Below, piece by piece: positions 42,304 through 50,647 of a stretch of DNA of 64,000 nt. This stretch comes from JALZKA01 sp963725035 (GTDB taxonomy: Bacteria > Actinomycetota > Thermoleophilia > Solirubrobacterales > 70-9), in contig CAVRWX010000010.1 of NCBI GenBank assembly GCA_963725035.1, positions 256,330-320,329 on the forward strand. Direction: 5' to 3'. The notes beneath the pieces were generated by a model. The model was not told where the DNA came from. It made no database searches and saw only the letters and a list, made by a program, of their open reading frames with translations. Numbering within the stretch: position 1 is the first letter of the stretch; each line of letters begins with the position of its first letter. Both the position numbers and the translations under genes were made by a program.

Positions 42304-43926
42304 ATGCCCGACCCCCGCGGATTCATCGAGGTGCCTCGCACCGCTCCACCGGAACGCGACCCGGGCGAGCGCGTCGCCGACTACGGCGAGATCTACCAGG
42401 TCATGCCCGAGCCCGAGCTCAAGCGCCAGGCGTCGCGGTGCATGGGCTGCGGCGTCCCCTTCTGCAACGACGCCTGCCCGCTCGGCAACCTCATCCCCGA
42501 CTGGAACGATCTCGTCCGCACCGGGCGCTGGCGCGAGGCGATCGACCAACTCCACGCCACCAACAACTTCCCCGAGTTCACCGGCCTGATCTGCCCGGCG
42601 CCCTGCGAGTCGGCCTGCGTCCTGGCCATCAACGACGACTCGGTCACGATCAAGCAGATCGAGTACGCGATCGTCGAGCGCGCGTGGAACGAGGGCTGGA
42701 TCACCCCGAACGTGCCCGAGTCGCGGACCGGCCAGCACGTCGCCGTGATCGGCTCGGGGCCCGCGGGGCTCGCGGCCGCGCAGGAGCTCAACCAGGTCGG
42801 CCACGAGGTGACCGTCTTCGAGCGCGACGAGGCGCCCGGCGGGCTGATGCGCTTCGGCGTGCCGGACGCAAAGCTCGAGAAGTGGATGATCGACCGCCGC
42901 GTCGACGTCCTGGCCGCCGAGGGCATCCACTTCGAGTACAACGCCGACATCGGCGGCGAGATGATGACCGTGGAGGAGCTCCGCGACCGCTACAACGCCG
43001 TGGTGGTGGCGACTGGCTCGCGCGTTTCGCGAAAGCTCGAGGTGCCCGGCTCGGACCTCGCCGGCGTCCACGACGCGATGGACTACCTCTACATCCGCAA
43101 CCGCTACGTCGCCTCGATCTCGGGCGGGCCGGAGGGCCCGGAGCCCGCGGTGCCGATCGTCGCCAAGGACAAGGACGTCGTCGTGATCGGCGGCGGCGAC
43201 ACGGGCATGGACTGCATCTCGAACGCAAACCGCGAGGGCGCCCGCTCGGCGCTCCTCCTCGACGTCTATCCCGAGGTCCCCGAGGACGGCCGCTACGCCG
43301 ACACGCCGTGGCCGCTCCCGCTCAAGCGCTCGGCGACGACGTACGCGCTCGACGAGGGCGGCGAGCGCCGCTTCGGCCACCAGGTGATCGAGCTCAAGGG
43401 CGACTCCGAGGGCAACGTCGCCGAGCTCCTGGGCCGCAAGGTCACCGGCTCCTCGTCGCGAAACCTGGAGCCGGTCGAGGGCTCCGAGTACACGCTGCCG
43501 GCCCAGCTCGTGCTGGTCGCCGTCGGCTTCACCGGGCCCGAGCGCGAGGGCCTCATCGACGGCCTGGGCGTCGAGCTCGACGACCGCGGCAACGTCCACG
43601 CCCCCGCCTACGCCTCTTCCCAGAATGGAATCTTCGCCGCCGGCGACGCCCGCGTCGGCCAATCGCTGATCGTGACCGCAATCGCCGAGGGCCGCCGCTG
43701 CGCCCGAATCGTCGACCGCTTCTTAAAAGACGCGGACCCGGTCACAGCGGTCGACCTGCCGATCATCCGCTCGGCGTCCCTAGGTGCCAGGCACGGTGCC
43801 TGGCACCGGGCACAAACCCCTTGTTTCCAGGGATTCTGCGAAATTTCTGAAATCGGCTTGCAACAAACCCGCACAACCTGTATGGTGTCCGGTTCCCTCG
43901 GCGCCCCTCTCCCCCGGCGCACTTGA
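42304..43926 (+). CDS. gltD: Glutamate synthase small subunit with repeat-derived C-terminal extension
   Basis: The first ~490 residues are a normal GltD: 4Fe-4S ligands in CMGCGVPFCNDACPLGN and CPAPCESAC, FAD motif VIGSGPAGLAAA, NADPH motif VIGGGDTGMDC and the closing GIFAAGDARVGQSL. It supplies electrons from NADPH to GltB. Homologues end shortly after VTAVDLP. Here a head-to-head repeat (43783) follows and the frame continues for ~45 unrelated residues to 43926, across a probable promoter for the sigma-factor gene. The repeat seems to have displaced the original stop. Confidence 0.95.
   Translation: MPDPRGFIEVPRTAPPERDPGERVADYGEIYQVMPEPELKRQASRCMGCGVPFCNDACPLGNLIPDWNDLVRTGRWREAIDQLHATNNFPEFTGLICPAPCESACVLAINDDSVTIKQIEYAIVERAWNEGWITPNVPESRTGQHVAVIGSGPAGLAAAQELNQVGHEVTVFERDEAPGGLMRFGVPDAKLEKWMIDRRVDVLAAEGIHFEYNADIGGEMMTVEELRDRYNAVVVATGSRVSRKLEVPGSDLAGVHDAMDYLYIRNRYVASISGGPEGPEPAVPIVAKDKDVVVIGGGDTGMDCISNANREGARSALLLDVYPEVPEDGRYADTPWPLPLKRSATTYALDEGGERRFGHQVIELKGDSEGNVAELLGRKVTGSSSRNLEPVEGSEYTLPAQLVLVAVGFTGPEREGLIDGLGVELDDRGNVHAPAYASSQNGIFAAGDARVGQSLIVTAIAEGRRCARIVDRFLKDADPVTAVDLPIIRSASLGARHGAWHRAQTPCFQGFCEISEIGLQQTRTTCMVSGSLGAPLPRRT
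43783..43807. repeat. Dispersed 25-bp repeat, copy 8 (head-to-head)
   Basis: Same sequence as copy 6, flanked by TA and GGG. It lies inside the gltD reading frame where the family normally ends. Confidence 0.9.
43858..43886 (+). promoter_or_regulatory. Possible distal sigma-70 promoter of the sigma-factor gene
   Basis: TTGCAA and TATGGT separated by 17 bases. It lies about 205 bases before the sigma-factor start, inside the extended part of gltD. Confidence 0.4.
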
Positions 43927-43979
43927 TCCAACGAGTATTGGCGACCGTTAGATCTCGCTGATAGAGCCAAAAATTGGCC

Positions 43980-44008
43980 TTGCGGCGAGAACAAATGTTC
44001 GCTATACT
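43980..44008 (+). promoter_or_regulatory. Strong sigma-70 promoter with embedded LexA-like box
   Basis: TTGCGG (43980-43985) and TATACT (44003-44008) are 17 bases apart, an optimal -35/-10 pair about 82 bases before the sigma-factor ATG. The spacer holds AGAACAAATGTTCG (43988-44001), one mismatch from the CGAAC-N4-GTTCG SOS box of Gram-positive bacteria. LexA bound there would block the promoter. An upstream inverted repeat GCCAA-AAA-TTGGC lies at 43966-43978. Confidence 0.6.
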
Positions 44009-44090
44009 TTGTAAAGCAACCAATCCGAGATAACTGATTGAGCGACGTCTGCAGCGGGCAGACGCGCATGAGATGAAGGACGAAGACCAC

Positions 44091-45036
44091 ATGGCACGCA
44101 CCCGAGGCGCTGGCGAGAAGCGCACAGACAACACACCGAAACCGCGGCGAGCATGCCGCCGAGACCGCACCCACCCGTGCGCGTCGGCGCAGCGATACCC
44201 ACGATCTTTCGGTCGAGACCACCGACAGCCTGCAGCTCTTTTTCAACCAGGCTGCCAAGTACCCCCTGCTCACCGCCGCTGAGGAGATCGATCTCGCGCA
44301 GCGGATCGAGAAGGGCGACCTGGCCGCCAAGGAGCGGCTGATCAACTCGAACCTCCGGCTCGTGATCAAGTTCGCGCGCCGCTACCAGGGCCACGGCCTG
44401 CCCATGGGCGACCTGGTCCAGGAGGCGATGCTCGGCCTGATCCGCGCATCCGAGAAGTTCGACTGGCGTCGCGGCTACAAGTTCTCGACCTACGCGGTCC
44501 TTTGGATCAAGCAGTCGATCCAGCGCGGCCTGGACAACACCGGCCGTGCCGTCCGGATCCCGGCGCACGTCGCTCAGCGCGAGCGCACCGTGAACCGGAT
44601 CTCGGCAGAGCTGGCGCTCGAGCTGGATCGCGAGCCGACTGACGAAGAGGTGGCCGAGCGCGCGAAGCTGCCGCTCGACGAGGTCATGGCTACCCGCGAC
44701 CTCACCCGCGTCACGTCCTCGCTGGACCAGCCGATCGGCGACGACGGCGACACCACGCTGGGCGAGCTGCGCGCAGAGGCCACTGCCGACCTCGAGGACG
44801 AGGTGCTCGAGCGCGAGCAGGAGAACGCCGTCGAGACGGCGCTCCGCAAGCTGCCTGAGCTCGAGGCCGAGGTCATCCGCGGCCGCTTCGGCACCGGTGG
44901 CCGTCCCGCGAAGTCGATCCGCGACGTTGCGCGCGACCTGGGCGTGACCCAGAAGAACGCGCAGAAGCTCGAGCAGTCGGCACTCCGCCGGCTCGCCTCG
45001 GACGGCGCGCTCTCCGGCTTCCGGAACGCCGCCTAA
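44091..45036 (+). CDS. SigA/RpoD-like sigma-70 factor (group 1/2), frameshift near the N-terminus
   Basis: The body from about 44200 to 45036 is one frame with region 1.2 (SLQLFFNQAAKYPLL), 2.1-2.4 (NLRLVIKFARRYQG, GDLVQEAMLGLIRA, FDWRRGYKFSTYAVLWIKQSIQRGL), 3 (RIPAHVAQRE) and 4 (LRKLPELEAEVIRGRFG, SIRDVARDLGVTQKNAQ). Region 1.1 is absent and total length is near 315, as in group 2 or short primary factors. No start codon exists in the body frame upstream of the internal GTG at 44362. The natural start is probably ATG 44091 (MARTRGAGEKR) in another frame, with a one-base shift between 44120 and 44190. Confidence 0.88.
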
Positions 45037-45061
45037 AGCTTCACAAGATGGCTGGACCGTT

Positions 45062-45093
45062 GAACGCGAGGGCATTCGTCCTCGCGTTCTTCG
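45062..45093 (+). terminator. Rho-independent terminator after the sigma-factor gene
   Basis: GAACGCGAGG and CCTCGCGTTC form a perfect 10-bp stem with an 8-base loop, followed by TTCGTTCT. Confidence 0.8.
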
Positions 45094-45220
45094 TTCTGGG
45101 CTCCTGCCCTGAAAGAGTTTCTTACCCCCGTCCTCCCATCCAGGCCACGATAGGTCGGCTTCGGGGAAAGGTCAAGGCGGACGACCTCGATCGCGTTCGA
45201 GGAGTAGGGTCCTCATTCTC

Positions 45221-46525
45221 GTGCGTAGGGGATGGAAAGTGGCGCTGGGGCTCTTCGTAGCGCTCCTTGCGCTACCGCCGAGCGCAAATGCCGTCTGGCC
45301 GGGCGAGAACGGCGACATCGTCTTCATCTCGGGCCGCGGCGCGGGTGGCGACGCCAGCTCCGACATCTACATTCTTCCCGGCCCGTCGCTCGCGGTCGAG
45401 GGCCCGCTCACGCCGAATCTCACCGGACAGCATCGCCATCCGAACTACTCGCCCGACGGCTCGATGCTGGCGTTTGCGCTCTTCAACGGCACCGCGGACC
45501 GCGACATCTGGACGGTGCCCACCCAGCAAACGGGGGCCACACCACTCCGAGACACCGACGATCAGCAGGAGGACCGGCCCGCCTGGTCGCCAGACGGCAA
45601 GTTCATCGCATACGAGGCCGAGGAGCCGCCCAACTGCCCGATGGCAGCGCAGCCCTGCGACCAGTTCGACGTCTTGATCACGGAAGTCGCGAACCCGTCG
45701 AACACGATCAACCTCACCGAGAACACCCCAGCGAGCAATGAGGGCAAGCCCGTGTGGACCCCGGACGGCAAGGAGATCATCTACCAAACCGACCAGTTCG
45801 GAGATCTGGACATCAGGCGGGAGAAGTCCAACAACTCGGACAGCGTGGCCGACAGCATCCTCGGCAGCGCGGCTTACGAGTACCAGCCGTCGCTCTCACC
45901 CGACGGGAAGTCGATGTGCTTCACGCGTGGCGGTCCGCTCGGCAGCCCGACGGCAGATGTCTACAAGCTGTCGCCCGTTGAGCCTGGCGGCACGCAAACC
46001 GACATCTCCGACAACACCGCTGCGATGCCGGCTGCTCAGCACGCCGACTACAACTGCACGTTCTCGCCGGACGGCGAGTTCATCGCCTTCGTCGAGGGCA
46101 CCTTCTCCTCGGGGATCCTTGTCTACGAGGATTCCGATGACGCCGACTCGGTGAAGGGCGCGACGACGCTCACGCCGGACGTGGTCGGGGCGTTTGACGG
46201 CAACCCGGACTGGGCCCGCAGGCCGCTCAAGTGCCAGGACAAGAAGGCCACGATCGTGGGCACGGACTTCAAGGACAAGCTCAAGGGCACCGGCGACAAG
46301 GACGTGATCGTCGCGCTCGGCGGCGAGGACAAGGTCTCCGCCAAGGCAGGCAACGACATCGTCTGCGGCAACGGCGGGCCCGACAAGCTCAAGGGCTCCG
46401 ACGGCAACGACAAGCTCTTCGGCGCGGCCGGCGACGACACCCTTGCGGGCGGCAAGGACAGCGACGAGTGCGTCGGCGGGCCCGACAAGGACACCTTCAA
46501 GGACTGCGAGCAGACGAACCAGTAG
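45221..46525 (+). CDS. Secreted PD40/TolB-like beta-propeller with RTX-like C-terminal repeats
   Basis: 434 residues from GTG 45221. A signal peptide (VALGLFVALLALPPSANA) precedes a propeller with repeated PD40 motifs (YSPDGSMLAFAL, WSPDGKFIAYEA, WTPDGKEIIYQ, FSPDGEFIAFVE). Residues ~345-425 are glycine-aspartate repeats (GTDFKDKLKGTGDKDVI, GGPDKLKGSDGNDKLFG, AAGDDTLAGGKDSDECVGG) like haemolysin-type calcium-binding nonapeptides, but several carry Lys where calcium-binding Gly-x-Asn is expected. A cell-surface or secreted calcium-dependent binding protein is inferred. Terminator follows. Confidence 0.8.
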   Translation: MRRGWKVALGLFVALLALPPSANAVWPGENGDIVFISGRGAGGDASSDIYILPGPSLAVEGPLTPNLTGQHRHPNYSPDGSMLAFALFNGTADRDIWTVPTQQTGATPLRDTDDQQEDRPAWSPDGKFIAYEAEEPPNCPMAAQPCDQFDVLITEVANPSNTINLTENTPASNEGKPVWTPDGKEIIYQTDQFGDLDIRREKSNNSDSVADSILGSAAYEYQPSLSPDGKSMCFTRGGPLGSPTADVYKLSPVEPGGTQTDISDNTAAMPAAQHADYNCTFSPDGEFIAFVEGTFSSGILVYEDSDDADSVKGATTLTPDVVGAFDGNPDWARRPLKCQDKKATIVGTDFKDKLKGTGDKDVIVALGGEDKVSAKAGNDIVCGNGGPDKLKGSDGNDKLFGAAGDDTLAGGKDSDECVGGPDKDTFKDCEQTNQ

Positions 46526-46533
46526 CGCAGCGC

Positions 46534-46566
46534 ACGAAAAGGGCGCCCCGAAGGACGCCCTTTCGT
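46534..46566. terminator. Bidirectional terminator between convergent genes
   Basis: ACGAAAAGGGCG pairs with CGCCCTTTCGT around a 7-base loop; the A-run on one side and T-run on the other allow termination in both directions. Confidence 0.8.
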
Positions 46567-46586
46567 ACGGCTCTACTGGACCGGCG

Positions 46587-46862
46587 CTACTTCTTGGCGC
46601 CGAGCCCAACGCGCGCAGCCACAGAGCGGCCGGCGCTGAACGCTGCGTCGGCGGTCGCCTTGGTGGCGTTGCCGACGCTCGAGGCGGCCTTGCCGGCCTC
46701 GGTGCGGGCCTTGTTCAGGCCGTCGCGCGCGTCATTGGTGAAGCGACTCGCAGCGGCCTTGTGGCCCTGCTCTTTCGACGCCTCGCGCTTCTCGTTGCGC
46801 TCACGCGTCGCAGCGGCCTTCTTGCCGGCGGCCGAGCGGTCTGCTTGGGTCTGGGTAGGCAT
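46587..46862 (-). CDS. Lys/Ala-rich histone-H1-like small protein
   Basis: 91 residues dominated by Ala, Lys, Arg and Ser: AAGKKAAATRERNEKREASKE, GHKAAASRFTNDARDG. It resembles the basic tails of bacterial H1-like DNA-binding proteins or stress-related helical proteins. No fold or motif is decisive. A GGAGT ribosome-binding site precedes the ATG. Confidence 0.6.
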   Translation of the reverse strand: MPTQTQADRSAAGKKAAATRERNEKREASKEQGHKAAASRFTNDARDGLNKARTEAGKAASSVGNATKATADAAFSAGRSVAARVGLGAKK

Positions 46863-46989
46863 TCAGTACTCCTTCGATTGCGGGATCAGGAAGAGTTCGC
46901 GGTGCGAACCCCTCACTACTCGTCTGCCCGTCTCACAACGAGCTAACCGGATGGGACGCGTTTCATCTGTGACGAACGCACGTTCGCCT

Positions 46990-47997
<1,008 letters not shown>

Positions 47998-48017
47998 GGG
48001 TATTCGAGTTTGCAACC

Positions 48018-48125
48018 GTGTTCGTCTTCTTTTCAAATCGCCTTGGCTGCATGGGTTCCCTCGTCGTCTCGGTGGGAGCGACGCTGGTCTTGCTCATCCT
48101 GTTCGGCGTCATCGACACGAATTGA
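48018..48125 (+). CDS. Conserved-type 35-residue single-span membrane protein
   Basis: GTG 48018 encodes FVFFSNRLGCMGSLVVS followed by GATLVLLILFGVIDT. The pattern FFFSNRxGCxGSLxVS plus one membrane helix recurs as a tiny uncharacterised protein in many actinobacteria. It is divergent from the LLM gene with 20 bases between starts. No clear ribosome-binding site, so translation may be leaderless. Function unknown. Confidence 0.6.
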   Translation: MFVFFSNRLGCMGSLVVSVGATLVLLILFGVIDTN

Positions 48126-48153
48126 CCCGCGCCCCTCTGTGGGACGATCAGCC

Positions 48154-48545
48154 ATGACGCGCATCCGGCATCGCGATCTGTGCGCTCCTGGCGCTGGCGA
48201 TGCTCGCGCCGGCCTCCGCCCCGGCGGCGAAGGAGAAGGCGAAGGTGACCGTCCTTGGCTGGTCCCCCTTTGGCCCACCGCCCGCAGGGTTCTGGCTGGT
48301 TCGCGTCAAGTCGGATGCGAACAGGTGCCAGAAGAAGCGCAATGTCGAGCTCTACAAGCGCGAGGGAGAGGACAACGTTTCACTCGGCAGCGGCAATACG
48401 GCGAAGGAAGGGAGCGGCGAGTTTTGGATCTGGGAGTTCGCGCAGGCCGAGCCACCCGGACGGCGACTACTTCGCCCTCGCCCCGCCAACTGAGAAGTGC
48501 AAGCGCGCCGAGTCGAAGATCTTCACGTATCCGGACGACAATTAG
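48154..48545 (+). CDS. Small secreted protein of unknown function, two frameshifts
   Basis: ATG 48154 starts MTRIR; one base removed near 48170 joins it to the signal peptide IAICALLALAMLAPASAPAA. The mature part has VLGWSPFGPPPAGFWLVRV, CQKKRNVELYKREG and GEFWIWEFAQA; a second shift near 48460 joins it to DGDYFALAPPTEKCKRAES and KIFTYPDDN with a stop at 48545. The joined protein (~130 residues) is coherent with two cysteines, so two indel errors or a recent pseudogene are possible. No family recognised. Confidence 0.55.
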
Positions 48546-48602
48546 AGGCGGCGACAGCGCCACGGCGTCAGGCTCGCCGCCCCGTTTGCGACTCTTAGTC
48601 GC

Positions 48603-49937
48603 GTGACCGATCAGCTCCCACTCGACGGCACGGGCCTCCCCGAACCATCGCTCGACCCCGACCTGCCCGGGCCGTTCCCGGTCGGCCGCTACGCCGACGG
48701 GCTCAAGGCGTTCTTCCGCGAGCGCCCCAAGGTGCTGGTGACGGGCGAGCTCACCGGCTTCAAGCGCGCTCGCGTGCAGGCGTTCTTCGAGCTCCGCGAC
48801 TCCGAGGGGGCGCTTCCGTGCTCGATCTGGAACACGGACCTCGACAAGCTCGGCCTGGACCCGAAGCTCCTGGCCGACGGCGCCGAGGTCGTGATCGGCG
48901 GCGGGCTCGACTACTACCCGGGCTCGGCCAACGCCTCGCCCTCGTTCAACTTCCGCGCGACCCACATGCGCCTCGCCGGCGACGGCGACCTGCTGGCGCG
49001 GCTCGCTGCGCTCCGCGAGGAGCTCAAGCGCGACGGCCTCTTCGAGCCGCAGAAGCAGCTCGCCCGCCCATTGCTGCCGAAGACGATCGGAGTCGTCACG
49101 GCGCGCGGGAGCGCGGCGTGCCAGGACCTCCTCGCCGGCCTCGAGCGGCGCGGCTGGCGCGGGACGATCGTGTGGGCGGACGCGCCGGTGCAGGACCGCC
49201 GCGCGGCGCCGCGGATCGCATCGGCGCTTCGCGGGCTGGCGGAGCTCGAGCAGGTCGAGGTCGCGGTGGTGTGCCGGGGCGGCGGCTCGCTCGCCGACCT
49301 GTGGGCGTTCTGCGACGAGAACCTGTGCCGGACGGTCGCGCTCCTGCGGCTGCCGGTGATCTCAGCTGTCGGCCACGAGGTGGACCGCACGCTGATCGAC
49401 GACGTCTCGGCCGTCTCGTGCTCGACGCCCACCCACGCGGCCGAGGAGATCGTGCGCGTGGACGTCCGCGCGGCGCGCGAGGCGGTTGGCGTAGCCGCGA
49501 GCCGGACACAGCGTGCAGGTGGCGCGGCGATCCGCGCGCGGGGCAAGCGCCTGGGCGAGCTCGCGACCGGTCCTGCGCGGACCGTCAGGACCGAGCGCAC
49601 CCGTCTTCACCAGAAGCTCCGCGAGGTGCGCGCCGCCGCAACGCGCGGCCTTGCGACGCGCGACGAGCGGGCGCAGCGCCACGCGCTCGTGATCTCGCGC
49701 AAGGGCGCCGCGGGCGCGAAGCCGGCCGAGGCGCTCGCAAGCCTCGCGGCGACCGAGGCGGCGATCCGCGGCCACGATCCGCAGCGGGTCCTGGAGCGCG
49801 GATACGCGCGGGTCGAGTCGCTCGAGGGCGACGCGGTGACCCTGGCGCGCGACGCGCGCGAGGCAAAGGACGTTCGGGTTCGGTTCGAAGACGGCTCAGT
49901 ACGCGCCCGGATCGAGGATGATGTCGACGATGAGTGA
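48603..49937 (+). CDS. xseA: Exodeoxyribonuclease VII large subunit
   Basis: 444 residues. An N-terminal OB fold (VTGELTGFKRARVQAFFELRD) precedes the nuclease domain with IGVVTARGSAACQDLL, VCRGGGSLADLWAFCDENL and SAVGHEVDRTLIDDVS, then a long helical region for XseB contacts. It degrades single-stranded DNA in both directions. GTG start at 48603. xseB overlaps its 3' end. Confidence 0.95.
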   Translation: MTDQLPLDGTGLPEPSLDPDLPGPFPVGRYADGLKAFFRERPKVLVTGELTGFKRARVQAFFELRDSEGALPCSIWNTDLDKLGLDPKLLADGAEVVIGGGLDYYPGSANASPSFNFRATHMRLAGDGDLLARLAALREELKRDGLFEPQKQLARPLLPKTIGVVTARGSAACQDLLAGLERRGWRGTIVWADAPVQDRRAAPRIASALRGLAELEQVEVAVVCRGGGSLADLWAFCDENLCRTVALLRLPVISAVGHEVDRTLIDDVSAVSCSTPTHAAEEIVRVDVRAAREAVGVAASRTQRAGGAAIRARGKRLGELATGPARTVRTERTRLHQKLREVRAAATRGLATRDERAQRHALVISRKGAAGAKPAEALASLAATEAAIRGHDPQRVLERGYARVESLEGDAVTLARDAREAKDVRVRFEDGSVRARIEDDVDDE

Positions 49938-50172
49938 AGCGCCCCAGACAGGGACGAACTCCCACACCTACGAATCCGCAGCCGCCCGCCTCGAGGAGAT
50001 CATCGCCAGGCTCGACTCAGGCGAGGCGGAGTTGCGCGAAACGCTCGCCCTCTGCGGCGAGGCGAAGGAGCTGATCGTCTTCTGCCGGGACGAATTGGCC
50101 GAGGTTTCTGGCGCTCTTACCGAGCTCGGCCTGGACGAATTGGTGCAAGGTTTGGAGTCGCGCGAGGGCTGA
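49930..50172 (+). CDS. xseB: Exodeoxyribonuclease VII small subunit
   Basis: About 80 residues from ATG 49930, overlapping xseA by 8 bases. The core SAAARLEEIIARLDSGEAELRETLALCGEAKEL is the standard XseB antiparallel helix pair. The overlap and order xseA-xseB are as usual. Confidence 0.93.
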   Translation: MSEAPQTGTNSHTYESAAARLEEIIARLDSGEAELRETLALCGEAKELIVFCRDELAEVSGALTELGLDELVQGLESREG

Positions 50173-50306
50173 ACTCGCTAGGGTTGGCCCTAGTTGATCA
50201 GGCAAAAGAGCCTGGTCTGTCGTGGTTTGCGGTCCCGTTCGCTCCTTTCGTTTCTAGCGCTTGGTCTTTCGGTCGCACAGCACGCGTTAGGAAAGGAACA
50301 GTTCGT

Positions 50307-50510
50307 ATGGCTAACGGAACCGTTAAGTGGTTCAACGACGAGAAGGGCTTCGGCTTCATCTCGCCCGACGACGGCTCGAAGGACCTCTTCGTGCATCAGT
50401 CCGCCATCCAGAGTGAGGGCTTCCGCTCTCTCGAGGAAGGCGCCAAGGTCTCCTATGAGGCTGAGGAGTCGGAGAAGGGCCCCCGGGCGGCAAACGTCCA
50501 GGTCATCTAA
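50307..50510 (+). CDS. csp: Cold-shock protein (CspA family)
   Basis: 67-residue five-stranded OB protein with RNP1 KGFGFI and RNP2 LFVHQSAI, starting MANGTVKWFNDEKGFGF. The ribosome-binding site AGGAAAGGA lies 10 bases upstream of ATG 50307. The 130-base leader is long, as for other csp mRNAs. A strong terminator follows. Confidence 0.97.
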   Translation: MANGTVKWFNDEKGFGFISPDDGSKDLFVHQSAIQSEGFRSLEEGAKVSYEAEESEKGPRAANVQVI

Positions 50511-50535
50511 GAACCGCTTAGAAGCGATTCTTTTA

Positions 50536-50570
50536 GCGGGGCTCGGCCGAAAGGCCGGGCCCCGTTTGTT
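50536..50570 (+). terminator. Rho-independent terminator of the csp gene
   Basis: GCGGGGCTCGGCC-GAAA-GGCCGGGCCCCGT hairpin followed by TTGTTTGTT. A diverged ~50-base copy occurs at 50641-50690. Confidence 0.85.
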
Positions 50571-50647
50571 TGTTCGGGCGGCTTAGCGGCCTGGCGTCTA
50601 TTCCTGAGATGCGCGGTCACCTTCGCAGCATGCGCGAGGCGCGTTCT

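Noticed and set aside
43858..43926. gltD C-terminal extension as functional domain
   Set aside because: The added residues derive from a repeat and promoter-like DNA and have no domain character.
44091..44362. Programmed frameshift in the sigma-factor gene
   Set aside because: No slippery heptamer or downstream structure stands out, and many other genes in the window show similar one-base breaks, so sequence error is simpler.
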